A model generated the notes under the pieces. That model did not search any database. It had not been told where the DNA came from and saw nothing but the letters and a program-made list of their open reading frames with translations. Both the position numbers and the translations under genes were made by a program. A stretch of 36,250 nt of DNA. Source: Myxococcota bacterium. Its GTDB lineage: Bacteria > Myxococcota_A > Bradymonadia > UBA7976 > UBA1532. Location: positions 1 to 36,250 of the forward strand of contig JAHJCH010000123.1 of assembly GCA_018813065.1 (NCBI GenBank). The letters run 5' to 3'. Of this stretch, positions 1-9,300 are shown piece by piece (positions within the stretch are counted from its first letter, which is position 1; every line of letters begins with the position of its first letter).

Positions 1-152
1 CGGCCAGATCGTCGGGCAAATCGTCGGGGATCGACGGCGCGGGCGGCTGCGGCGGCGTGTCATCCTCCGCCGCCGCCAAAAGCGCGGCCAGATCGTCGGG
101 CAAATCGTCGGGGATCGACGGCGCGGGCGGCTGCTGCGGCGCCTCATCCTCT
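1..152 (-). repeat. 84-bp in-frame tandem repeat in the acidic protein gene
   Basis: The first 50 bases of the window recur 84 bases later (from base 85) without change, then the copies drift. The unit is 28 codons, so the frame is kept, and it encodes the PSIPDDLPDDLAALLAAAED type of sequence. The array may continue beyond the left edge. Confidence 0.85.
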
Positions 153-1621
153 GTCGCTTTGAGGGCGCGCGGCGATGCCTCGGGCGCCAGCGTCGTTAAT
201 ATCGCCTGCACCTCACGGGGCGGCGCGCGCAGCGGGGATCTCTGCGCCCGATTCTGCGTCTCCAGCCGCTCCGCGACGTCCAGGAAGGAGAGCACATCGT
301 CAGGGAGATCCATCGCGCCCTCTCGCTCGTCGCTTGACCCTGGGCTGGGCGCTGGGCTGGGCGGAGGCATCTCCACGGAGATCGACGCCGCGCCCTGCTG
401 GGCCAGGTCTTCGACCTCGCGCATCGCAGGCTCGATCTCCATGGGAGGCCCAAGCTCACGCTCCAGATCCCCCTCCTCATCCATGAGCCCCTCGATGGGC
501 GCAGGCGTCGCTTCGATGATCTCGTCCCCCGCCTCCAAAGACACCACATCAGGGGCCTCTCCGTTGAGGAACATCTCCAGGCTGCCCTCACCTTCAAGAT
601 CAAAGTCTTCAAACTGATCCCCATCAAACCCCAGCATCCCAGAGAGGTCAGTCACCAGCTTGACGTACTCATCAGGGGTGACCACCTCCGCGTCGCGGTC
701 TTTGCGCTGGTAGATCGCGCGCTGCTTTTGGATCTCCTCCCTGATCCAATCCACGATCTCTTCGTCTTCTCGTGAGGGCGGCTCGTTGGAGGGCGCGCTG
801 CCCTCCTCCGCGCGCAGGAGGTGAGAGGTGTCGCCAATGCGCGCCAGCTGCTCTCGCTTCAGGATCGCCTCCAGTTGCTCCGGTGAGGCCTCTTCAAGCA
901 GCGCGTTGAGATCCTCATCTGCCTCTCCTGGCGCGTTCCTCGCCAACTCAAGCAGATCCGCAGGGATTTCACTCGTGTTGACCTCACGCGTGGGTGCGTG
1001 GGGCAACTCTAAAGCCTGGGGCGTCTCGGCGAGGATGCGCGCCAGGGAAGGCAGATCCTCGTCATCCGTGCCCCCCAATAGCTCCGCCAACTGGGCGGGA
1101 ATCGTCTCCAGGTCGATGTCCTCGTAGTCCTCCGCGTAGCTGGGGTGGATCGCCTCGTCCTCCACCGGCGCCTCGGCAAAGAGCGCGCTGAGTAACTCCG
1201 CCTCCTGGCTGATGCCTGAGCTGATCGCGTCAACCGCGTCAGGGGCGTAGAGCGTCGCCTCCAAATCACGCTGAGGCTGCCCCAACGCCGCGCTGACCAC
1301 GCGGCTCAGCTGCCCCGAGCTGAGCCCGTCTACCTGCGCGCTGAGGTGCGCGCTGAGGTGCGCGGCCCACGCCCTGGCCTCCTCAGGGGGCAACGATGGG
1401 CGCCTCGCGCTCGCCACGCTGCGCTTGAGCTGCGCCACGAGCGCGCCGCGCGCCTCCACCGCCCGCGCCCGGTGGTCTAAGGCCGCCTTGAGCTGCCTCG
1501 CCCAGCCCGCCTCCGCATCCCCCTTCACCAACGCGCTGAGCAGCGCCGCCTCCTCACGCTCCAAGTCATCCTCTCGGGCGGAGAGGCGCGTCAGCTCAGC
1601 GATGATCTCTCTGACTCCCAT
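1..1621 (-). CDS. acidic Asp/Glu/Pro-rich hypothetical protein, 3' end cut by window edge
   Basis: An open frame runs from an ATG at 1621 to the left edge without a stop, giving about 540 residues, so the true C-terminus is missing. I do not recognise a family. The first ~130 residues look helical and charged (MGVREIIAELTRL...). The rest is very acidic and low in complexity, with repeated short LAELLGG-, DLLELA- and LNALLEEA-like helices, and it becomes Pro-rich. The last visible part contains a 28-residue tandem repeat built on SIPDDLPDDLA. No signal peptide or membrane segment is seen, so it is probably cytoplasmic. An AGGG lies about 9 bases before the start. It begins 9 bases after the stop of the serine-protease gene, so it probably belongs to the same transcript. 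Function unknown. Confidence 0.75.
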   Translation of the reverse strand, partial: MGVREIIAELTRLSAREDDLEREEAALLSALVKGDAEAGWARQLKAALDHRARAVEARGALVAQLKRSVASARRPSLPPEEARAWAAHLSAHLSAQVDGLSSGQLSRVVSAALGQPQRDLEATLYAPDAVDAISSGISQEAELLSALFAEAPVEDEAIHPSYAEDYEDIDLETIPAQLAELLGGTDDEDLPSLARILAETPQALELPHAPTREVNTSEIPADLLELARNAPGEADEDLNALLEEASPEQLEAILKREQLARIGDTSHLLRAEEGSAPSNEPPSREDEEIVDWIREEIQKQRAIYQRKDRDAEVVTPDEYVKLVTDLSGMLGFDGDQFEDFDLEGEGSLEMFLNGEAPDVVSLEAGDEIIEATPAPIEGLMDEEGDLERELGPPMEIEPAMREVEDLAQQGAASISVEMPPPSPAPSPGSSDEREGAMDLPDDVLSFLDVAERLETQNRAQRSPLRAPPREVQAILTTLAPEASPRALKATEDEAPQQPPAPSIPDDLPDDLAALLAAAEDDTPPQPPAPSIPDDLPDDLA

Positions 1622-1630
1622 GGCCCAGCC

Positions 1631-4015
1631 CTATCGGCGCCGCGCCGCGCCGCGTTGAGGCCGACGCCACGCGAGCGCAAAGGCCAACAACAATATGAGC
1701 GGCGCGCCTCGTGAGCGCCCCGGATCAACCTGGCAACCCCGGCTCACCGCTTGAGCACGCCCAGCCTCTCCCCCCTCGCAAGGCGCGTCCAGGCCGTCGC
1801 AGTCCTGGTCCAGGCCGTCATCGCAGATCTCAAGCGCGCCCGGATAGCGATTCATGTCCGCGTCATCACAGTCGAATGGGACACAGTAGCCATCTTCGTC
1901 AGCGTCAACACAAATACAGCCTTCGTTAATCTGTCCATTGCAATTATTGTCGATCATATCAGCGCATGATTCAGCAACATTAGGATTTATAGATTCGTCG
2001 TAATCATTGCAATCAATGCCAGCACATACGCCATCGCCATCTTCATCATAACAAAAGCATCGATCATCAATTCTCCCATTGCAATCATTATCTTTACCAT
2101 CGTCACATTGTTCAATCGCGCCCAAGTATATATTGGGATCGCTTTCATCACAGTCTGATGTGCCACATCGACCATCTCCGTCAATGTCAATGCAGGCGAT
2201 TGCACAGCCTTCGTCAATTTGCCCATTGCAATTGTTGTCTATGAGATCTTGGCAGCGCTCATGATGCTCTGGAGATATGCTAGAATCACCATCGTTGCAA
2301 TCATCGAGAGAGCATACGCCGTCTCCATCGCGGTCGATGCATCGGCATACACCGACGTCTCTCCAAGATCCAAGATGTGAAAATTCTTCATGTATAACGG
2401 CGAGATAATTACACTCTTGGCCGCGGCCTTCGCATGATTGAAATTCGCAGGCCCTCTCACATATGCCATTTTCACTGCATATTAATCCGTCGTCACATTG
2501 CACAATTTGACCATGTTGATGTGGTGTGCAAGGCTCGCCTTCTGACTTCATCGCGCTGGGAAGGCAGTTTGAGTCGCCCCAAGGTACAATCGCGCAGGCT
2601 TGACCTCTAGGGCAGCTCGGCCAATCTAATTCACAATATTGATATTCGTAGCAGTAAGAGTACATCCAGCCACATTGTTCATAGACACAAGCTGAATTAA
2701 GTGAGTCTGATTCAGATGAACACATCTCTTGTGCGCACCATAGCAGTTCTTGGAAGTATTCGTCATAGTTATATATGGATTGGCAATGATCGATACATTG
2801 CCAATCGCTTAAATTGCAATATTTTGCGCATTCAATGGTTTCACTACATTGTCCATTTGTTACCGTGTTGTCATTGAAACATTCGTTTATCGCATATCCA
2901 CAAATATCATAAACACATTCATCAAAAGATGGCGATAATTCGTCGCAGTTCTCGCTAATACAGAATGAAAGTTCATCTAATTGACCTCTTGCTACATCAT
3001 TTGAGTTAAAATAGCAATCTATATAGCAATCAATTTCACCATTAAAGCATTCATCACGATTAAAACAATCGGAGATTTCAGCACACGTTTCATTTTGAAA
3101 CTCATTATAGCAGTCCATCGGATTACATACATTGAAATTATTACATTCAGCGTTGCATAAACATTGATTTCGGCATCCGCCATCACCATACATAATCCAA
3201 AGAATCCAACTGTGATATGCGTCAACACGCGTTTGAATTGATGGTCCATAGCAGGGGTCTTGATCATTATCATATGGTGAACCAGCACTATTTATACCCG
3301 CGACGGCGTATTGACCATCCGGTAGCAAAGCAAGACCAGGCCCCCCCGAATCGCCAAAGCATATGCCAGATGAACGCCCCTGGCTCGTATATACCGAAGA
3401 TGTAACACGATTCATCATCATCCACGTCGATCTTTTTATGCCATCGCCTTCATAATTGATCGAATCTTCTAGCCCATACCCAATATAAAATAGATCTTCT
3501 CCTTCTAGTCTTTCTATCGGGTTAATATATAAAGGAATCGGGACTTCTGGTGCTGGAATCGCGAGATGCACAAGCCCAATGTCGCCTATTGGGATAATCT
3601 GATCTCTATGAAAGTCTTCATGGTAAAAAATTTGATCCACAGGGAAGAGATTGCCACTGCGAGGGAATCCTTGTCCGCTGTTGCCTGTCGCGCGTGCGTC
3701 TTCGCCAATGTAGAAGTAGATCGTGTCCACGTTCGCGCCAGAGCGACCAAAGCCCTCAAGGCAGTGGGCCGCAGTGAGCACCCACTCCGGCTCAATCAAC
3801 GTCCCTGTGCAAAACGCACCGTAGTATTCTTGGTCATCAAAGATAAAAGTTAACGCGCCGACGCTCGGCCAGCCTGCCTCTCGGCGCCCACCAATGATCG
3901 GCGCTTGGGCTTGGGTCAACGCGGGCGCGGCCTCCTGGGGGGCCTGGCACGCGAGGGGCGAGATCATGAGCGTCAAGAGCGTTAGGCCAGCGGCGTGAAG
4001 GGTCGGTGTGTTCAT
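1631..4015 (-). CDS. secreted chymotrypsin-fold serine protease with Cys-rich repeats, MopE metal-binding repeats and MYXO-CTERM-like tail
   Basis: I place the start at the ATG at 4015 (MNTPTLHAAG...), which puts a hydrophobic signal segment first; the frame is open 57 bases further upstream. Numbered from this start, IIGG at 40-43 is the zymogen-cleavage N-terminus, and the triad is His84 (TAAHC), Asp145 (DIGLVHL) and Ser223 (GDSGGP). Six residues before the Ser is Gly, not the Asp of trypsin, so Arg/Lys specificity is unlikely. Then come two Cys-rich repeats of roughly 70 residues, an EGF-like Cys patch, and four repeats of the DxDGDGxC..DCxD..DNNCNGxIDEGC type seen in MopE-like proteins, presumed to bind Ca or Cu. 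The C-terminus has a Gly-Cys pair, a hydrophobic stretch and an Arg cluster, as in MYXO-CTERM surface-sorting signals. The Cys-rich middle is much more AT-rich than the flanking genes. Confidence 0.9.
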   Translation of the reverse strand: MNTPTLHAAGLTLLTLMISPLACQAPQEAAPALTQAQAPIIGGRREAGWPSVGALTFIFDDQEYYGAFCTGTLIEPEWVLTAAHCLEGFGRSGANVDTIYFYIGEDARATGNSGQGFPRSGNLFPVDQIFYHEDFHRDQIIPIGDIGLVHLAIPAPEVPIPLYINPIERLEGEDLFYIGYGLEDSINYEGDGIKRSTWMMMNRVTSSVYTSQGRSSGICFGDSGGPGLALLPDGQYAVAGINSAGSPYDNDQDPCYGPSIQTRVDAYHSWILWIMYGDGGCRNQCLCNAECNNFNVCNPMDCYNEFQNETCAEISDCFNRDECFNGEIDCYIDCYFNSNDVARGQLDELSFCISENCDELSPSFDECVYDICGYAINECFNDNTVTNGQCSETIECAKYCNLSDWQCIDHCQSIYNYDEYFQELLWCAQEMCSSESDSLNSACVYEQCGWMYSYCYEYQYCELDWPSCPRGQACAIVPWGDSNCLPSAMKSEGEPCTPHQHGQIVQCDDGLICSENGICERACEFQSCEGRGQECNYLAVIHEEFSHLGSWRDVGVCRCIDRDGDGVCSLDDCNDGDSSISPEHHERCQDLIDNNCNGQIDEGCAIACIDIDGDGRCGTSDCDESDPNIYLGAIEQCDDGKDNDCNGRIDDRCFCYDEDGDGVCAGIDCNDYDESINPNVAESCADMIDNNCNGQINEGCICVDADEDGYCVPFDCDDADMNRYPGALEICDDGLDQDCDGLDAPCEGGEAGRAQAVSRGCQVDPGRSRGAPLILLLAFALAWRRPQRGAARRR

Positions 4016-4068
4016 GGCGGGCAGTGTAACGACCCCCGCGCCTGGGATCGAGGCTCTGCGCGCGCCGC

Positions 4069-5067
4069 TCAACGCCCCTTGAGGAAGAAGGGCTCTCGCC
4101 CCCCCGTGAGGATCTCCGCCCCGCCCTTCGTCACCAGGATCGTGTGCTCAAACTGCGCGCTGAGGCTCAGATCCGCAGAGACGGCCGTCCAGTCATCCGC
4201 CCACATCTCGCAGCGATGCGTGCCCATGTTCAGCATCGGCTCGATGGTGAAGGTCATGCCCTCTTGGATCACCCAGGGGTTGCGGCGCTCCTCGTAGTGG
4301 GCGACATAGGGGTCCATGTGGAACAGCTCGCCGATCCCATGGCCGGTGAAGTCACGCACGATGCTGTAGCCGTGAGCCTTGGCGTGGGCCTCGATGACGC
4401 GGCCCACCACGTTGAGCTTGACGCCCGGCTTGACCACGTCGATGCCCTTGAGCAGACACTCCCAGGTCACCCGCACGAGGCGCTCGGCCTCCGGGCTGAC
4501 CTCGCCGACGAAGACCGTCTCCGAGCAGTCGCCGTGCATCCCGTCGAGGTAGACCGTCACGTCGCAGTTGATGATGTCGCCTGCCTCTAGCGGGCGGCTG
4601 TCGGGGATGCCATGGACGACGACCTCGTTGACCGAGGTGCAGAGGGACTTGGGGTAGCCCATGTAGTTGAGCGGGCTGGGGTAGCCGCCGAGCCGGATCG
4701 TCGCTTCATGGGCGATGGCGTCAAGGGCGTCAGTGGTGATCCCCGGGCGCACGGCGGCGAGCACCTCGTCCAAGACCGCCCGCGCCGCCGCGCCCGCGCG
4801 TCGCATCCGCGCGATCTCATCCTCGCTGGTCTTCTTGCAGTCGCGGCTGCGCCCCCCACGTCGGCCACTCTCGGCGTACTCGGGCTTGGGGATGTGCGCG
4901 GGGACCAAGCGCGTGGGGCTGAGCACGCCAGGCCGCACCGTCGGCTGCTTGCGCGCGCGCGCCTCGGGCGGCCGCGTCTCTCCACGCTCATCGCTGGCGA
5001 GGTGGCACTTCTTGTACTTCTTACCGCTGCCACACCAGCAGGGGTCGTTTCGCTTCGGCTGATTCAT
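4069..5067 (-). CDS. map: type I methionine aminopeptidase with N-terminal SEC-C zinc motif
   Basis: This 332-residue cytosolic enzyme removes the initiator Met from new proteins. Residues 10-22 (CWCGSGKKYKKCH) form a SEC-C zinc-binding motif, which some bacteria carry as an N-terminal extension thought to dock the enzyme on ribosomes. A ~60-residue linker follows, then the pita-bread catalytic domain. All expected residues are visible: His152 (VVHGIP), metal ligands Asp169 and Asp180 (11 apart as in E. coli), His243 (TGHGIG), Glu276 (FTIEPM) and Glu307 (QFEHT). The start is an ATG at 5067. It lies 63 bases after the TPR lipoprotein stop and 53 bases before the protease start, on the same strand, so it may be co-transcribed, although its housekeeping role has no evident link to the neighbours. 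Confidence 0.95.
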   Translation of the reverse strand: MNQPKRNDPCWCGSGKKYKKCHLASDERGETRPPEARARKQPTVRPGVLSPTRLVPAHIPKPEYAESGRRGGRSRDCKKTSEDEIARMRRAGAAARAVLDEVLAAVRPGITTDALDAIAHEATIRLGGYPSPLNYMGYPKSLCTSVNEVVVHGIPDSRPLEAGDIINCDVTVYLDGMHGDCSETVFVGEVSPEAERLVRVTWECLLKGIDVVKPGVKLNVVGRVIEAHAKAHGYSIVRDFTGHGIGELFHMDPYVAHYEERRNPWVIQEGMTFTIEPMLNMGTHRCEMWADDWTAVSADLSLSAQFEHTILVTKGGAEILTGGREPFFLKGR

Positions 5068-5130
5068 CTGCGCTCGTTGGGTTGAGGGGGGCGGGCATCC
5101 TAGATCAACGCCGCCTGGATCGGCGAGGGC

Positions 5131-6363
5131 TTAGGCGGCAGGGGCGCCTTCAGCGGGGGCGCCTTCAGCGGGGGCGCCTTCAGCGGGGGTGCCGTCAGCG
5201 GGGGCGCCTTCGCCCGTGGGCTTCGGCTCGCTTGAGGTCGTCTGCGGCTGTAAGGTCTGCGCTTGCTTGAGGAACTGCACGTTTTGGCGAATCGGGTCAT
5301 TGGCGGGTGGATTGGCCGCCGCGAGGTACTTTTCGTAGAAGATCAGCGCCTTTTGGGGCTTGTTGAGCTGCTCTTCGTAGATCTTCCCCGCCCTCAAGAG
5401 CGCCTCAGTGTTCTTTTCGTTGATCTCAAAGCTCTCTTCATAGACCTTGACCGCGCCCTCAAAGTCGCCCGTGCCGTAAAGGGAGTTCGCCTCACCAATC
5501 ATGGCGATATAGTGCTTGGGGAAGCGGGCGCGGACCTTTTGGAATTCTTCTAAGGCTCGTTTGTAGTCAAGGTAGTCAAGGTAGACCGACGCGATATTAA
5601 TCCTTGCCTCATCCATCGTCGGATCAAGCTCAATGGCTTTTTCAAACTCGATCACCGCGAGTGGGACGGTGTTGAGCTTGTAGTATGTCATGCCAAGGTT
5701 ATTATGGGCGCGCGCGTTGTCTTCTTCGTAACCAAGCGCCTTTTTGAACATTAAAAGCGCCAAGGGCAGCTTATTTTCGTTCATGTAAAGGATGCCAAGG
5801 TTAATAATCGCAGGGACGTTCTTGGGTTGAACCGCTAAGACTTCTTTAACATATCTCAAAGCCAGCTTCTCATCGCTCTTGGCGAGGTAAGCCGCCGCGA
5901 TGTTGTTCTTCGCCTGTAAGTCCTTGGGATTTTTGCGTAGAACAGACTCAAACTCAGTGATCGCTAGATCTGGCTGGTTGGTCATTAAGAGAGAGCGGCC
6001 CAGCGCGAGGTTTACCCCCCGGTCGGTGACGTCGTTTTTAATGAGCTGCTTGAATGCCTTGGTGGCGTCTTCATAGCGCCCTAAACGCTCGTAGCTGTAG
6101 GCGAGGTTTAACCAGGCGACGAAATACTTGGGTGAGTCCTTGGTGGCCTGCTCAAAGGCCGTCACCGCGCCTTTGTAGTTGGGGGGCGTCTCTTGGAGCG
6201 CCTTGACGCCTTGCTCAAAGGCGGCGCGAGCGGCGGGGCTGTACTTGCCCAGCTGCTCCTTGGGCGGGGCCGTGGGGATCACAGGCTTGGTCGTCGGCTG
6301 CACGGGTGTCCCTGAGCAGGCCAGGGCGAAGGCCGCCAGCGTCATCGAGAGTGCGCGTCTCAC
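5131..6363 (-). CDS. TPR-repeat lipoprotein, GltE/AglT-like
   Basis: A 410-residue lipoprotein. The signal (MRRALSMTLAAFALAC) has an ALAC lipobox with Cys16 as the lipidated residue. From ~43 to ~375 it is a run of tetratricopeptide repeats with typical spacing (A.NNLG..Y, A...A....P), a protein-protein scaffold. The tail is an EGAPA repeat. The start is GTG at 6363: its G-T-G overlaps the TGA of the upstream gene, and a near-perfect AAGGAGGGG Shine-Dalgarno lies 5 bases before it inside the last codons of that gene. In Myxococcus xanthus a TPR lipoprotein (AglT/GltE) is encoded beside the giant TPR protein AgmU/GltD, and the same pairing is seen here. The Glt name rests on architecture and order, not an alignment. 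Confidence 0.88.
   Translation of the reverse strand: MRRALSMTLAAFALACSGTPVQPTTKPVIPTAPPKEQLGKYSPAARAAFEQGVKALQETPPNYKGAVTAFEQATKDSPKYFVAWLNLAYSYERLGRYEDATKAFKQLIKNDVTDRGVNLALGRSLLMTNQPDLAITEFESVLRKNPKDLQAKNNIAAAYLAKSDEKLALRYVKEVLAVQPKNVPAIINLGILYMNENKLPLALLMFKKALGYEEDNARAHNNLGMTYYKLNTVPLAVIEFEKAIELDPTMDEARINIASVYLDYLDYKRALEEFQKVRARFPKHYIAMIGEANSLYGTGDFEGAVKVYEESFEINEKNTEALLRAGKIYEEQLNKPQKALIFYEKYLAAANPPANDPIRQNVQFLKQAQTLQPQTTSSEPKPTGEGAPADGTPAEGAPAEGAPAEGAPAA
5141..5215 (-). repeat. 15-bp tandem repeat, five copies, encoding the EGAPA tail
   Basis: Plus-strand unit GGGGCGCCTTCAGCG occurs three times exactly (5141, 5156, 5171) and twice with changes (5186, 5201). It stays in frame and encodes the C-terminal EGAPA/DGTPA tail of the TPR lipoprotein, so copy number could vary without breaking the frame. 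Confidence 0.9.
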
Positions 6364-9300
6364 TTCTTCCCCTCCTTGGCGGGCTTGGCGGCAGGCTGAG
6401 CGGCAGGCTTGGCGGCGGGGTTGGCCGCAGCCGGGCTGGCCGTGGCGGGCGCGGCGGGGCCGCTGGCGGGCTTCGTCGCTGGCTTGGCCTTGATCATCTG
6501 CGCCAGCTCACCATCGGGATCGGCGATAAAGGTGGTGCTGAAGGTGGCTGAGACCGGCCACTCGCTGTTGACCACGGCGTCATTGATGATGGGGAAGGCC
6601 TCAGGGCTGAGCTTGACCAGCAGCTCCGCCGAGCGCTGGGACCACTCGTTGTAGACGTGGTTCTCATGGGCCAAGCGCAGCGCGTTGCGCAGCGCCTCGA
6701 TGGACTTCTCATGCAGCGGCGCGGCTTTATCGTCCAGCTCCGCGCGGTAGATGATCTTCTCGTCCTCGCTCAGCTCCTCCGGCGTGGGCAGATCAAAGAG
6801 GCTCTTGGCGAACAGATAGTAGCCTTGTCCAATTCGATAGAGCGCGGCCGCGTTGACCTCGTGTGATTTAAACTCAAGCACCTGGAAAAATATTTTTTCA
6901 GAGTTATTAAGCAGCTCAGCCTTCTTTACAATGCTCTTTCTAAGCACATGCATTGGAAATTTGACCTCAACCGCCTCAAAATCCTCAAAAATATAGTTTC
7001 CTTTCATAAAGAGGCAGCGCGCTGCGGCTTGTCGCACTTTGGGATTGGCTTTCGCCTCATCTGGGAGCTTGTTAAAGGCGTTAAGCGCTGCATTTACTTC
7101 AGCTAAGGCCAGCTTACGCGCGTTGCGCGACCCCATCTTTTGATGCACGAGGGCTTTGCTTAAATAAATCTCAATGATTGTATCAGGGCGAGTCTTGCCA
7201 TAAGCCTTCTTATAGGCGTCATAGGTCTTGAGCGCGTCGCTCCAGTGCTGCTGCTTCTCCTGGAACTGCGCGAGCTGCATGTAGATCTCAGGGATGTCAT
7301 CGCGCTCGGGGAACTTCTTGACGTAGGTCGTGAAGATGTCCTCTGCCTTATTGAACTGCTCTAACGCGGCGCGGATCGCCCCAGCGTTATAGAGCGCGTC
7401 GGCCATTTGAGGCACGTCCGGGAATGAAGCCATCTTCTCGAAGTACTGCGCCGCCGTCTCAAACTCGGTTTGGCTCTCGTAGAGCGCGCCTAAGACAAAG
7501 TGCGCCTCGGTGGCCTGCGGCGCCTTTTGATAAGACCCGATTAGGCGCTCATAGAGGAGGATCGCCTCCTCCGTCTTCTCCGCTTGCTCGTTGATGACCG
7601 CCGCGTTAAAGAGCGCGATGGGCGCCTTTTCATGCTTGGGGAACTCATTGACGAAGCGCATCATCTCCTCTGCGGCCTTGTCCTTTTGTCCCTTCTCGCT
7701 CAGCTCTTGCGCGTACTCATTGATCGAGATCGCGATGACATCGTGGAGCTGCTTTTGTGTCATCACCGCGTAGTTCTTGCGATCGAGCATGTAACGACCC
7801 CATCGCTCCATCTCATGCCAACGACGCAGCCGGTAGTTGGCGTCAAACAGGGTCGCTGCGGCGTGCCCCGCGTACTTGTGCTTGGGGTGGTGCTCCATGA
7901 TCACCTCAAGCCGGTTAATCCCCTCGCCATAGTGACCCTTGTTGATAAAGATCTCAGCGGAGCGGAAAGAGACAAAGGGCACCTCGCTGTCCTTGGGGTA
8001 GTGCTCGACGTACTCTTTGCAGGCTTGGAGGAAGCCCTCTTCTTCATTGCGCAGCGGGGTCTTGGGGATTGGCTTAAATTCTTTGTCGTCCTTCTTGGCC
8101 GTGTAGGTGATCTCCGCCTCCTTGGCCTTGCCCTTGCCCTTCTTGCTCTTGGCGTCCTTCTTAGAGACACGCTTGGGGCGCTCGATGATGCCCGCGTCGG
8201 CCATCTTCTCTTCAGATGCCAGGATCACAGAATACGCAGAGTCCTTGGAGTACTTACCTTTGGGATCACGCGCGACGACGCCACGATAATGCTCCATCGC
8301 CTTATCCCATTTCTTAAACTGGAAGAAGTAGATCTCCGCGAGGTAGAATTGCATCTCATAAAGGCGATCCATCTTGGCTTCAGGGAAGTCAATGAGGTAA
8401 CGCTCGTAATACTCTGCGGCTTTTGTGTAAAGCTCATTTGCGCGTACATCGTCCTTGAGCTTCTCCACTTCTTGGGCTTTGGAGTGATATTTTGAGATGA
8501 TCCAGTCAAGCTCATCTTCACGAAATTGTTTCGCTAGCCCCATCGCGCTTTCATTGTCTTTTTTATCTTTATTGGCAATATACCAGCTGGTTTTTGGCCC
8601 AAGGTCTGCGTAAAAGCGGTTGAAGACCTCATCGATCTTCTTCATATCCTCTGATTTCTTATGGGCCTCAAGGAGCTTCTTGGCGTAGACAGGCAGCTTG
8701 GCGTTCTCTTTGTCGCGGGCGACGAGGTATTCATAGACGGCGATCTCCGCCGCAGTCTGATCTTGACCGCCATAGTTGGCGGCGATGGCCTCCAAGCGCT
8801 CCACCTCCAGCGCCGCGCCGCCCTCCGCGCGGAAGTAGTCCCGCGCGCGCTTCCAGCCGTTGCGCTCGCAGTTGGGCTGATCGGCGGGCTCGCACAGCTC
8901 CGCGTAGGTCATGCTCAAGGCGCCATAGGCTTGCTTGTTGCCACCCTTCTTTTGCAGGGCGACGACCTCTTGGAAGGACTTAATCGCGGACTCATAGTCC
9001 TCGGGGGTGCCCATGTTGAAGTAGACATAGCCCAGCTTGTAGAGCGCGTAGGCGTACTCGCCGCTCTGCTTATCCTCAAGCACCTTGAGGTAGTTGGTCT
9101 TCGCGGCCAAGAGCAGGTCAATATCAAAGTAGTATTCGGCCACCGCGAGGTAGGCGCGGCTGACATACTTGCTCTTGGGGTATTGCTTCGTCAGTCGAAG
9201 CATATAAGAGGCGCCTTGCTTCTTTTGATCGGCGGCATGCAGACCTCGACCAAGATAGAAAATGACTTCATCTAAGCGAGGATAATTAGGGAATTCTTTG

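Noticed and set aside
57-617. Plus-strand Ser-rich open frame
   Set aside because: It is antisense to the open, well-composed minus-strand gene that runs from 1621 off the left edge. Its composition (Ser/Arg/Gly) is typical of a shadow frame.
7584-8495. 303-residue plus-strand open frame
   Set aside because: It is antisense to the giant TPR gene, rich in Leu/Val/Arg with no domain, and has no ribosome site.
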